DNA of 38,334 nt from DASQBT01 sp049578545 (GTDB lineage: Bacteria > Pseudomonadota > Gammaproteobacteria > Burkholderiales > Thiobacillaceae), in the NCBI GenBank assembly GCA_049578545.1, contig JBAUMF010000013.1:1-38334 (forward strand), given 5' to 3'. Position numbers and translations under genes: made by a program. Each line of letters starts with the position of its first letter. Within the stretch, counting starts at the first letter, position 1. Below are positions 8,381-15,481 of this stretch, in pieces. The notes under the pieces were generated by a model. It made no database searches, had not been told where the DNA came from, and was given only the letters and a program-made list of their open reading frames with translations.

Positions 8381-9342
8381 GTCGCCCCCGTTACATTACC
8401 CGTCAAGATGCTCATCACTGCCATGCGCACTGCGATGCCGTAAGTGACTTGTGGGAGAATCACGGATTGAGGGCCGTCGGCGACTTCGGAGTCGATTTCC
8501 ACGCCCCGATTCATCGGGCCCGGGTGCATGACGATGGCGTCGGGTTTGGCCAGTTTCAGTTTTTCCATGGTCAGACCATAGTGTTTGAAGTATTCGCCGG
8601 CTGAAGGCAGCAGCGCGCCTTTCATGCGTTCGTTTTGCAGGCGCAGCATGATGACGACATCGACATCCTTCAGCCCTTCCTGCATGTCGTAATAAACGTG
8701 CACGCCCATCTGTTCCACACCGGTAGGCAGCAGGGTCTTGGGGGCTATGACCCGTACCTCCGGCACACCCAGGCTGGTCAGCGCATGAATTTGCGAGCGG
8801 GCGACGCGAGAATGAAGAATATCGCCAACCACGGCCACGCGCAGGTTGTGGAACGCGCCTTTGTAGCGGCGAATGGTGAACATGTCCAGCAGACCCTGTG
8901 TGGGGTGGGCGTGACGACCATCACCTGCATTGACCACGGAAATATGGGGGGCCGCGTGCAGGGCAATGAAATGCGCTGCGCCACTTTGTCCGTGCCGGAC
9001 GATGAACATATCGGCATGCATGGCGGTGAGGTTGGCCACGGTATCGAGGATGGTCTCGCCCTTGGTCTGGCTGGAGGTGGAGATGTTTAGATTGACCACA
9101 TCGGCCGATAGCCGTTTGGCCGCAATTTCAAATGTAGTGCGGGTGCGGGTCGAAGGCTCGAAGAACAAGTTGAAAATGGCCTTGCCGCGCAGGAGGGGGA
9201 CTTTCTTCACATCCCGTTCGCCCACGTCCATGAAGGATTCTGCAGTATCGAGTATCTGGGTCAGGATGCGCGGTGGTAGACCATCCAGTGTCAGCAGATG
9301 CTTGAGGTTGCCATCTGAATTGAGTTGTGGGTCAGCGGTCAT
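8374..9342 (-). CDS. pyrB: aspartate carbamoyltransferase catalytic subunit
   Basis: It catalyses the committed step of pyrimidine synthesis, carbamoyl phosphate plus aspartate to carbamoyl aspartate, in the cytosol. The 322 residues are normal for the family. Visible motifs are FFEPSTRTRTTFE (carbamoyl phosphate site, STRTR), HPTQGLLDMF and HPGPMNRGVEI. No pyrI regulatory gene is seen; together with the downstream pseudo-dihydroorotase this indicates the PyrB-PyrC' dodecamer (class A) type of enzyme. It starts 2 bp after the pyrR stop region and ends in an ATGA overlap with the first of two 37-codon ORFs. Confidence 0.97.
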   Translation of the reverse strand: MTADPQLNSDGNLKHLLTLDGLPPRILTQILDTAESFMDVGERDVKKVPLLRGKAIFNLFFEPSTRTRTTFEIAAKRLSADVVNLNISTSSQTKGETILDTVANLTAMHADMFIVRHGQSGAAHFIALHAAPHISVVNAGDGRHAHPTQGLLDMFTIRRYKGAFHNLRVAVVGDILHSRVARSQIHALTSLGVPEVRVIAPKTLLPTGVEQMGVHVYYDMQEGLKDVDVVIMLRLQNERMKGALLPSAGEYFKHYGLTMEKLKLAKPDAIVMHPGPMNRGVEIDSEVADGPQSVILPQVTYGIAVRMAVMSILTGNVTGATA

Positions 9343-9344
9343 GT

Positions 9345-9839
9345 TTATTTGAGCGACAGCATTAGCCGGTTATTCGTATCGCAGGACAGTTGCAGATTAC
9401 GGTCGTTCGGCAGGCTAATTTGGGCGGCGGAAAAATCGGGGCAGATGGGGAGCTCGCGGCCGCCCCGATCCACCAGGACGGCCAGCCTGATCGAGGCCGG
9501 CCGGCCATAGTCGAACAACTCGTTCATGGCGGCGCGTATGGTACGGCCGGTGAAGAGAACATCATCAACCAGAATGAGCGGACGGTCTTCCACCTGAAAC
9601 GGGATACGCGATGGCTTGACCTGCGGATGCAGGCCGATGCTGGAAAAGTCATCGCGATAAAACGAAATGTCGAGAACGCCCAGTGGCGGGATTATGCCAA
9701 GCCGGGAATGGAGCCGCTCAGCAATCCAGGCTCCTCCGGTATGAATGCCTATCAGGGCTGTTTCCCTTGTGATGACAGGTGTGATGGCTGCAGCCAGTTT
9801 GGCCACCAGGGCTTCGGCGTCAGGTAGTGAGTCGGGCAT
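9345..9839 (-). CDS. pyrR: bifunctional pyr operon regulator / uracil phosphoribosyltransferase
   Basis: This is a type I phosphoribosyltransferase-fold protein of 164 residues with the PRPP-binding signature LILVDDVLFTGRTIRAA. In Gram-positive bacteria PyrR binds pyr mRNA to control attenuation; in proteobacteria its position before pyrB is conserved but the RNA target is less clear. No obvious PyrR-type attenuator hairpin was found between pyrR and pyrB, which are only 2 bp apart. The start is taken as the ATG at 9839; a TTG codon directly before it is an unlikely alternative. It overlaps the end of ruvX by 20 bp. Confidence 0.93.
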   Translation of the reverse strand: MPDSLPDAEALVAKLAAAITPVITRETALIGIHTGGAWIAERLHSRLGIIPPLGVLDISFYRDDFSSIGLHPQVKPSRIPFQVEDRPLILVDDVLFTGRTIRAAMNELFDYGRPASIRLAVLVDRGGRELPICPDFSAAQISLPNDRNLQLSCDTNNRLMLSLK

Positions 9840-10248
9840 CAAAAAATCCCTGCAATATCAGTCGGGCGGCAACGGCATCCAGGAAATCACGGTTTTTCTT
9901 GCCGTGGACCCCGGTATTATGCAGCTCTTCTTCGGCAAGCTGGCTGGTGTAGCGCTCGTCAGCCAGAAACACGGGAAGTTTAAAGCGCTTTTCGAGTTTG
10001 GCTGCAAAATTGCGCGCTGCCCGGGTTAAATCGTGCTCCGCGCCATCTGGGTGAAGGGGCAGGCCCACGACCAGCAAGACAGGCTGCCATTCCTGGACCA
10101 GGCGTAAAATCTGGCTGAATCGTTCTTCGGGTGATTCCGTCCGGATGACGGTCAGTGGATGGGCGACGCCGATCTCCAATTCCCCTGAAGCAACACCGGT
10201 ACGTTTTAGGCCATAGTCGAAGGCAAGGACGGACCCGCCTTCAGGCAT
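9820..10248 (-). CDS. ruvX: RuvX/YqgF family Holliday junction resolvase-like protein
   Basis: This 142-residue RNase H-fold protein has the opening strand VLAFDYGLKRTGVA, which holds the first catalytic Asp and the DxG motif, and a C-terminal 'RDFLDAVAARLILQGF' that supplies a later acidic residue. Family members are thought to act in pre-16S rRNA 5' processing and/or as Holliday junction resolvases. Its 5' end overlaps yqgE by 8 bp and its 3' end overlaps pyrR, so the genes are translated as one unit. Confidence 0.94.
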   Translation of the reverse strand: MPEGGSVLAFDYGLKRTGVASGELEIGVAHPLTVIRTESPEERFSQILRLVQEWQPVLLVVGLPLHPDGAEHDLTRAARNFAAKLEKRFKLPVFLADERYTSQLAEEELHNTGVHGKKNRDFLDAVAARLILQGFFDARLTT

Positions 10249-10795
10249 GACCCGCTTCGTCAGACAGATGCGTGAAATCGATACCGAGCAGTTTCATGGC
10301 GGCAGGCAGCCGTTCTTCCGGCGGCAGGTCAAAAATGACTTCAGGTCGGGCGACCACGGAAAGCCAGGCGTTTTGCGCCAGTTCGCTCTCAAGTTGCCCG
10401 GCCGACCAACCGGCGTAACCGAGTGAAACCATGAACTTGCTCGGCCCCGAGCCATGGGAAACGGCCTCAAGCACGTCCTTGGATGTTGTCAGGTTGACAT
10501 TGCTGTTGACGGCCAAGGTCGAGTTGTAGTGCCCGTTGGGCGTGTGCAGGACAAAGCCACGCTCGGTTTGTACCGGACCGCCAAAATAGACGATTTGCTC
10601 CATATTGTCGGGCAATGAGAGGCCAATCTGGTCGAACAGGGCGGAAAGCTGTAAGTCTGTCGGCCGATTTATCACTACACCCAGGGCACCCTGATCGGTG
10701 TGATCGCAAATATAGGTGAGCGATCCGGCAAAATTGGGGTCCGCCATGTTAGGCATGGCGATCAGGAAGTGATTGGTAAGATTCACATTTTCCAT
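10241..10795 (-). CDS. yqgE: YqgE/AlgH family protein (UPF0301)
   Basis: This cytosolic protein of about 184 residues has unknown biochemical role. Family hallmarks are NHFLIAMPNM at the N-terminus, GALGVVINRPT, and YFGGPVQTERGFVLH. The yqgE-ruvX-pyrR order is conserved in many proteobacteria. The ATG at 10795 is preferred because AGGTG lies about 6 bases upstream; a GTG at 10804 in the same frame would add three residues. It is the first gene of the pyr unit and is divergent from the photolyase gene. Confidence 0.93.
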   Translation of the reverse strand: MENVNLTNHFLIAMPNMADPNFAGSLTYICDHTDQGALGVVINRPTDLQLSALFDQIGLSLPDNMEQIVYFGGPVQTERGFVLHTPNGHYNSTLAVNSNVNLTTSKDVLEAVSHGSGPSKFMVSLGYAGWSAGQLESELAQNAWLSVVARPEVIFDLPPEERLPAAMKLLGIDFTHLSDEAGHA

Positions 10796-10852
10796 ATCCG
10801 TCACCTGCTAATCTTAATCCTAGAACGGAAACAAGCCCTCTTTTACACTGGG

Positions 10853-10868
10853 GGAAGAATCTTCTTCC
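10853..10868. promoter_or_regulatory. 16-bp inverted repeat between yqgE and the photolyase gene
   Basis: GGAAGAA and TTCTTCC flank a 2-base centre in the 88-bp divergent region. The near-perfect dyad could bind a dimeric regulator of either gene. It does not match LexA (CTGT-N8-ACAG). No clean -35/-10 pair could be assigned around it. Confidence 0.35.
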
Positions 10869-10892
10869 GATAAACCTGTTGTAGCAAAGCCC

Positions 10893-12326
10893 ATGCCTGA
10901 ATTTGACCGCTCACTGATCTGGTTTCGCCGTGATTTGCGTCTGACTGACCAGGCCGCACTCTTCCATGCGCTCAAATCCAGTAAGGAGGTTCACTGCACA
11001 TTTCTATTCGACGCGGAGATCCTTGCGGGGTTGCCCAAGGCCGATCGCCGCGTTGAATTTATTTGGCGATCCGTTGTTGCACTGAAGCAGGAATTGGAAG
11101 AAAAAGGGGGCACGCTTCACGTTTTGCATGGCTCAGCCAGGCGCGAAATCCCGCACCTGGCAAGAAAGCTGGGCGCGCAGGCTGTTTATTGCAATCGCGA
11201 CTACGAACCTTATGCGCTGGAACGCGATCAGGCGGTATCCCGAGCGCTGCAAGCTGCAGGAGTTGCATTTCACCCGTTCAAGGACCAGGTGATTTTCGAG
11301 CAAGATGAAGTGTTGACCCAGGCAGCGAAACCCTTTGGCGTCTTCACCCCTTACAAGAATGCCTGGCTCAAAAAACTCGACGGGTTTCAGCTCAGGCCTT
11401 ATCGGGTAGAGTCCTATTGGGACAGGCTGGCTGGCGAGGCACCCGTTGCCATGCCCAGTCTTGAGAAAATGGGCTTCGAACGCACCAATCTCGGGGAGCT
11501 TGGGCTCGAGGCTGGCGCGTCTGGTGCACATGCTTTATTCGACGATTTTCTGGCGCGAATCCGTCGCTATCGCGAGGCACGGGATTTTCCCGCGGTCAAG
11601 GGCCCGTCCTGCCTCTCGGTACATCTGCGTTTTGGCACCATATCGATACGCCAGCTGGTTGCGACCGCTCATGCCCTGGGCGGGGCGGGGGCCGAAACCT
11701 GGCTGTCAGAACTGATCTGGCGTGAGTTCTACCAGCAGGTACTCTGGCATCATCCGGAAGTGGCTGAAGGCCACTGTTTCAGGCCGGAGTTTGAACAAAT
11801 TGTCTGGCCCAATCCCCCTGGGCATTTTGAATCCTGGTGCGGGGCGCGAACCGGCTACCCGTTGGTGGATGCGGCCATGCGCCAGATCGCTCAGACCGGA
11901 TATATGCACAATCGTTTGCGCATGGTGGCAGCAAGTTTCCTGGTCAAAGACCTCCTCGTTGACTGGCGCCTTGGCGAACGCTATTTCGCGAAACACTTGA
12001 TTGATTATGATCTGGCGGCCAATTCGGGTGGCTGGCAATGGGTGGCTTCGGTCGGCTGTGATGCCCAGCCGTGGTTCCGCATTTTCAATCCGGTGACCCA
12101 GTCAGAGAAATTTGATCCGCAGGGAACGTTCATCCGCCGCTATCTACCCGAGCTGGTAAAGGTCCCGGAAAAATTCATTCATGCACCCTGGAAAATGCCG
12201 CTTTCAGTACAACAGGCCTGCAAGGTGTGCGTTGGACTGGATTATCCGGCGCCGATCGTTGAGCACAGTCTCCAGCGTGAAAAGGCGCTGGCCATCTACC
12301 AGAATTGCCTTAAGAGAATAGCCTGA
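10893..12326 (+). CDS. phrB: deoxyribodipyrimidine photolyase
   Basis: This 477-residue FAD enzyme uses blue light to split cyclobutane pyrimidine dimers in DNA. The N-terminal antenna (Rossmann-like) domain begins SLIWFRRDLRLTDQAALFHA. The C-terminal FAD domain has 'SELIWREFYQQVLWHHP', 'TGYPLVDAAMRQIAQTG', 'MHNRLRMVAASFLVKDLL' and DLAANSGGWQWVASVGCDAQ. The three tryptophans of the electron-transfer chain in E. coli photolyase appear conserved (FESW, DWR, GGWQW). Class I CPD photolyase is the most likely call; the chromophore (MTHF or another) cannot be told. Confidence 0.95.
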   Translation: MPEFDRSLIWFRRDLRLTDQAALFHALKSSKEVHCTFLFDAEILAGLPKADRRVEFIWRSVVALKQELEEKGGTLHVLHGSARREIPHLARKLGAQAVYCNRDYEPYALERDQAVSRALQAAGVAFHPFKDQVIFEQDEVLTQAAKPFGVFTPYKNAWLKKLDGFQLRPYRVESYWDRLAGEAPVAMPSLEKMGFERTNLGELGLEAGASGAHALFDDFLARIRRYREARDFPAVKGPSCLSVHLRFGTISIRQLVATAHALGGAGAETWLSELIWREFYQQVLWHHPEVAEGHCFRPEFEQIVWPNPPGHFESWCGARTGYPLVDAAMRQIAQTGYMHNRLRMVAASFLVKDLLVDWRLGERYFAKHLIDYDLAANSGGWQWVASVGCDAQPWFRIFNPVTQSEKFDPQGTFIRRYLPELVKVPEKFIHAPWKMPLSVQQACKVCVGLDYPAPIVEHSLQREKALAIYQNCLKRIA

Positions 12327-12350
12327 GTCCGATCCAGCTGCCGGGGGTCT

Positions 12351-12872
12351 TTACTCCTTGGGAATCTTGATTTCCCTTTCGCTGAAACTGCCGGTTTCCG
12401 CGCGAGTATGGCAGGCGATGCAATTTGCCTTGCTTGCAATTTTGCTGCGTTTCCAGATCGAGCCCGGCACTTCATCATGCACATAACCGAAGTAGGGCGT
12501 TTCAGTAAAGCGCAATGGGGCATCAGTGGAGCGAATGCCGCTGGCAATACGCTGCATGAGCTGGTTTGCCATACGACTGTCGGCAGCATTCTCCGTCAGG
12601 TAGCGCTTGATTGATGCAATCTCCTGTGGGGGAAGACTGGCATCATCGCCAAAATGGTTTTGCAGCTCGTTCATCATCCGGCTCCAGGAACGGGCAGGCA
12701 ACAGGCCGGCCGGGTAAACCATATGGCACGCCGAACACTCATCACGCGTGAGCTTGTCGTTAACCGGTGGGAATGTTGAGTTGTAATCGTCCGCGCGGCT
12801 GGCGTTCAAAGCGTAGGCGGTAATGCCCAGTGCAAGCAGTAAAACCAGTATGCTTCTGAATGTAATGCCCAT
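12351..12872 (-). CDS. diheme cytochrome c (DHC family)
   Basis: This exported 173-residue cytochrome has an N-terminal hydrophobic signal or anchor (SILVLLLALGITAYAL) and two heme-attachment motifs, CSACH (Cys46-His50) and CIACH (Cys151-His155), one near each end as in the DHC family. DHC is encoded with SHP and a cytochrome b in Rhodobacter and Shewanella and is thought to pass electrons to SHP. The start at 12872 is chosen because GAGGT lies about 7 bases upstream and the signal peptide follows. It is the last gene of the four-cytochrome unit, and its start overlaps the 3' side region of the SHP gene by spacing of only 10 bp. Confidence 0.88.
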   Translation of the reverse strand: MGITFRSILVLLLALGITAYALNASRADDYNSTFPPVNDKLTRDECSACHMVYPAGLLPARSWSRMMNELQNHFGDDASLPPQEIASIKRYLTENAADSRMANQLMQRIASGIRSTDAPLRFTETPYFGYVHDEVPGSIWKRSKIASKANCIACHTRAETGSFSEREIKIPKE

Positions 12873-12882
12873 TCCGCGACCT

Positions 12883-13281
12883 CTATCTAATCGACAGTAG
12901 AAAGACAATGAAATCTGCCTTTTCCTCTGGTGTGCAGACCCGACCGAGCACATCCCTGCAGTTGCGACGGAACCATTTCTCCACTTTGGCTGGATCCGTA
13001 ATGCGTTTTGCATTAATCACCGGAGCCATGGGCTCGATGTCTTTGTGCGCCTTGGTCTTTCCCGTGGCTTTCAGGTTCTCGGTATGGCAGTCCATACAGG
13101 TCGCGATTTCGCCATTGGGAAGATGGTTCTTGGCATGAAAGAATTTCTCGCCCCGGTTTGCAGAGGGGCGGAAACCAGCACCTGCCTGAGCTTGGTAGGA
13201 AGCGAGAATTTGCTCGTGTGTTTCTGCCATGGCCATGACCGGGGCAACCAACAAGGCCAAAGGTAGGGCGAGTAGTTTCAT
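12883..13281 (-). CDS. SHP-type monoheme cytochrome c (DUF1924 family)
   Basis: This is a periplasmic 132-residue protein with a signal peptide ending AMA (about residue 19) and one heme site, CMDCH. With the signal removed, the heme Cys, Cys and His fall at 43, 46 and 47 and an Asn (in WFRRNC) falls at 88, the positions reported for Rhodobacter sphaeroides SHP, where Asn88 is a displaceable heme ligand. Two further cysteines (89 and 97) would match the SHP disulfide loop. SHP binds O2 and NO when reduced. The numbering match depends on my guess of the signal cleavage site. The start overlaps the stop of the cytochrome b gene (ATGA). The in-vivo function of SHP is unsettled; a role with NO, nitroxyl or peroxide is proposed. 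Confidence 0.87.
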   Translation of the reverse strand: MKLLALPLALLVAPVMAMAETHEQILASYQAQAGAGFRPSANRGEKFFHAKNHLPNGEIATCMDCHTENLKATGKTKAHKDIEPMAPVINAKRITDPAKVEKWFRRNCRDVLGRVCTPEEKADFIVFLLSIR

Positions 13282-13880
13282 TTTGGACTCAGATATTGAT
13301 AACCCGTAACCATGCTTTGGGCGACAGGAATGCCATGACGTTTTTGATGAATAATCAGCGCAAGGAAGTGGAAGAAGATGAACATGATCACACCGTAGGC
13401 CAGGATCTGGTGAATGGTCATTACGGGTGCCTTCCATCTCATGTCATAGGCCAGCCAGGCTGCAAATGGGCCGGTTCCCAATTTGATGGCGGTGAGTGCG
13501 AGACCGCTGACCGCCAGTCCAGACAGCAATCCATAGACTGCTATGTAGGCGGCTGTCGCAGGACCATGGTGGCCAAAGCGTTCAGGGACAGTAAAGATTC
13601 GACGTTCCCGCACAGCATTTAGCCAACTGTTTGGTTGCCAGAATTCTTTCAGCCGTGCATGTTCAGGACCAACAAGACTCCAAGTCAAGCGGGCGACCAG
13701 GCCAAGTATCAGTGCGTCGCCAAGGCTGAGATGCCATTGGCGCAGCTGGCTGGAAAGCTCGCCGGGTTCAAGCCACAGTCGGGTGAGTCCGGTGACCACC
13801 AACGCCAGGATGGTCACCAGATTCCAGGCGTGTATCAGGCGCAATACCGGGTCATAGACCAGCTTGTGCCGATGCCCCAT
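13278..13880 (-). CDS. membrane cytochrome b (b561 / Ni-Fe hydrogenase cytochrome b-like)
   Basis: This 200-residue integral membrane protein has about four hydrophobic helices. Candidate heme-ligand histidines are in 'LRLIHAWNLVTILALVVTG', 'QWHLSLGDALILGLVARL', 'MTIHQILAYGVIMFIFFHFL' and the following LIIHQK. It would take electrons from the quinol pool and hand them to the exported cytochromes encoded beside it. It follows the small cytochrome c gene by 9 bp and overlaps the SHP gene by 4 bp. Confidence 0.88.
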   Translation of the reverse strand: MGHRHKLVYDPVLRLIHAWNLVTILALVVTGLTRLWLEPGELSSQLRQWHLSLGDALILGLVARLTWSLVGPEHARLKEFWQPNSWLNAVRERRIFTVPERFGHHGPATAAYIAVYGLLSGLAVSGLALTAIKLGTGPFAAWLAYDMRWKAPVMTIHQILAYGVIMFIFFHFLALIIHQKRHGIPVAQSMVTGYQYLSPK

Positions 13881-13889
13881 AGCCGCCCC

Positions 13890-14252
13890 TTAGTTGCTGG
13901 CCTGGATGTCTTCATCCCCTCTAATACCGGACATCGGCAATGCGGGTTTGCCCAGGCCGTGGTAGTAGGCGGCAATATCCTCGACGTCCTTGTCATTGAG
14001 GAGCATGACAACCATGTTCATCATGGGGGAAATGAGTTTGCCGCTGCGGTATTTGTTGGTCTTTATGACCAGCTTGTCGGCATCGCGACCGCCTAGCTGG
14101 ACCAGTGGGAAGATGCCCGGGAACGCATTGTTGCCATGACAGGTAGTGCAGACAGCGGCCTTTTGGGCGCCCGCAACGGGATCGCCTGCAGCGAAACCGG
14201 TTGAAGCGATGAGTGCGGTGCTTACAAACAAGAGTGCTTTGGCAGTATTCAT
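13890..14252 (-). CDS. small class I c-type cytochrome (c553-like)
   Basis: This periplasmic protein of 120 residues has a Sec signal (MNTAKALLFVSTALIASTG, cleavage after FAA) and one heme site CTTCH (Cys35-His39) with the usual NNAFPGIFPLVQLGGR loop. A methionine in the LISPMMNMV stretch may be the sixth ligand. Its C-terminal DVEDIAAYYHGL helix is typical of cytochrome c553. The ATG at 14252 has GGAG 8 bases upstream; an ATG four codons earlier overlaps that site and is less likely. First gene of the cytochrome unit; it is an addition to the three-gene SHP/DHC/cytochrome b set. Confidence 0.88.
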   Translation of the reverse strand: MNTAKALLFVSTALIASTGFAAGDPVAGAQKAAVCTTCHGNNAFPGIFPLVQLGGRDADKLVIKTNKYRSGKLISPMMNMVVMLLNDKDVEDIAAYYHGLGKPALPMSGIRGDEDIQASN

Positions 14253-14300
14253 AAGTGGCTCCATGATAAATAAGTGCGTTAATTCAACAGATTCCGATAA

Positions 14301-14335
14301 GTAATATTAGACTATAAGAATATTACCAATGTCAA
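14301..14335 (-). promoter_or_regulatory. sigma70-like promoter with dyad operator for the cytochrome unit
   Basis: On the minus strand TTGACA (14335-14330) and TCTAAT (14311-14306) are 18 bp apart, a perfect -35 and a 5/6 -10. Across the spacer and -10 lies a perfect inverted repeat, GTAATATT-N10-AATATTAC (14301-14326). A repressor dimer bound there would block RNA polymerase. The dyad does not match FNR (TTGAT-N4-ATCAA). Confidence 0.6.
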
Positions 14336-14350
14336 TGATTGGGTGAGACC

Positions 14351-14500
14351 ATGACGCAAGATTCTCGCGTCGGGGGAAGACGGCGTGCCCCGATGATCTA
14401 TTGGATGAAGGGAATTCAGCCTGCCCTTTCAATGATTGTTCGCGGGCTGTCGCATAACCCGGCGTTTGGGCCGAGCCTCAGAGGCTGGCTGTTTGAGTGA
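14351..14500 (+). CDS. possible 49-residue small protein
   Basis: The ATG at 14351 has a weak purine-rich GGGTGAG 4-10 bases upstream. The peptide begins MTQDSRVGGRRRAPMIYWMK and ends in LRGWLFE; it is basic with one short hydrophobic stretch. It sits in the otherwise gene-free 14265-14571 interval, upstream of and divergent from the cytochrome unit. It may be chance. Confidence 0.2.
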   Translation: MTQDSRVGGRRRAPMIYWMKGIQPALSMIVRGLSHNPAFGPSLRGWLFE

Positions 14501-14571
14501 ACAGGCGTTGAATCCGGCCTGTCACTGTTCTGACTGAAGGAACCGATTAACCCGAGTCAATCGCTTTGGAA

Positions 14572-15468
14572 TCACTCTGCCCCAACCAGCTGATCTGAGC
14601 GCGTGAAAGTCCAAGTGCGCGTAATCGACAGAATGTCAACTTTCTCCTTCATTTCCTTGGGAAAGCGGGCATACGGTGCACCCATTTCCACAATCCGGAT
14701 GGCGGCGCTATCGAGGATTTTTGAGCCTGAGGACTGGTCGATATCGATCTTCTCCACGCGCCCGTCTGAAAACAGGGAAACCGTGAGCCTCAGGCTGCCA
14801 TAGATGCCTTGCCTTCGAGCCGCTTCCGGATAATTCAGATTGCCGATGCGTTCCACCTTGGCTGCCCAGTCCTCGACGTAACGCGCAAAGGCATATTCCT
14901 TGGTATTGGCGCCAACGAACGCACGTTTGGGACGGCGCTGGTATTCGTCCCATTGCTGGGAAATTCGCGCCTCCAGCTTGGCCATTTCTGCGCCCTGCCG
15001 AAGCAGCTCGGACGATGTCGGCGACGATTCGCTGGGTTCCTGATCAGGAGCGCTTTGCCTTGCCGTCTGGACTGGTGACGGGCTTTTCAATTGCGTCATC
15101 AATTGCTTGGCCTGTTCTTCGAGTTGGTGGACCCGTGCCTGAAGTGCAACCTGGTTTCCACCCACCTCATCGTTGGAAGTCACCGGAAGCGGACTCTTTG
15201 CCCGGCGGTCCTCATTTGTGTTGCCGCCGCCGGCCAGATTCGCCTGTGCCAGCGCATCGGGATTCAGAGGCACCTCCTTGGTCTTTGCGTTAACCAGAAC
15301 GACTTCAATAGGTTGATTGACATCCTCGAAGAGACGCGGGTTGACCTTGACCAGTTGGGAACTGAGTAGCACTACATGGAGCGTGACCGATGCCATCAAG
15401 GCAAAAGCCATGCGTGTCCCCTGTTCGGATGGGGTGGATAGCGCGAGGGAGGCAGGTGTTGCGGCCAC
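14572..15468 (-). CDS. TonB-like energy transducer family protein
   Basis: This protein has one N-terminal membrane helix (MAFALMASVTLHVVLLSS), a periplasmic linker rich in Gln, Ser and Pro with a coiled-coil-like 'QARVHQLEEQAKQLMTQL' stretch, and a C-terminal TonB domain (LNYPEAARRQGIYGSLRLTV then LFSDGRVEKI near 235-250). TonB proteins couple the proton-motive force to outer-membrane receptors. No exbB/exbD is adjacent and the classic Pro-Lys linker is poor, so it may serve another partner. Start choice is open: GTG at 15468 (298 residues, no good binding site) or ATG at 15411 (279 residues, with AGGGGA about 6 bases upstream); the latter looks better supported locally. It follows the RNB gene closely. 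Confidence 0.85.
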   Translation of the reverse strand: MAATPASLALSTPSEQGTRMAFALMASVTLHVVLLSSQLVKVNPRLFEDVNQPIEVVLVNAKTKEVPLNPDALAQANLAGGGNTNEDRRAKSPLPVTSNDEVGGNQVALQARVHQLEEQAKQLMTQLKSPSPVQTARQSAPDQEPSESSPTSSELLRQGAEMAKLEARISQQWDEYQRRPKRAFVGANTKEYAFARYVEDWAAKVERIGNLNYPEAARRQGIYGSLRLTVSLFSDGRVEKIDIDQSSGSKILDSAAIRIVEMGAPYARFPKEMKEKVDILSITRTWTFTRSDQLVGAE

Positions 15469-15481
15469 GTTCTGAGGGATA

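Noticed and set aside
8244..8447. 67-codon plus-strand frame across the 110-bp repeats
   Set aside because: It runs antisense to the coupled small ORFs and pyrB end, with no start signal; it arises from the repeat.
9343..9344. PyrR-dependent attenuator between pyrR and pyrB
   Set aside because: Only 2 bases separate the genes; no room for the hairpins.
10853..10868. LexA box for photolyase control
   Set aside because: The dyad GGAAGAA/TTCTTCC has no CTGT-N8-ACAG, so SOS control is not supported.
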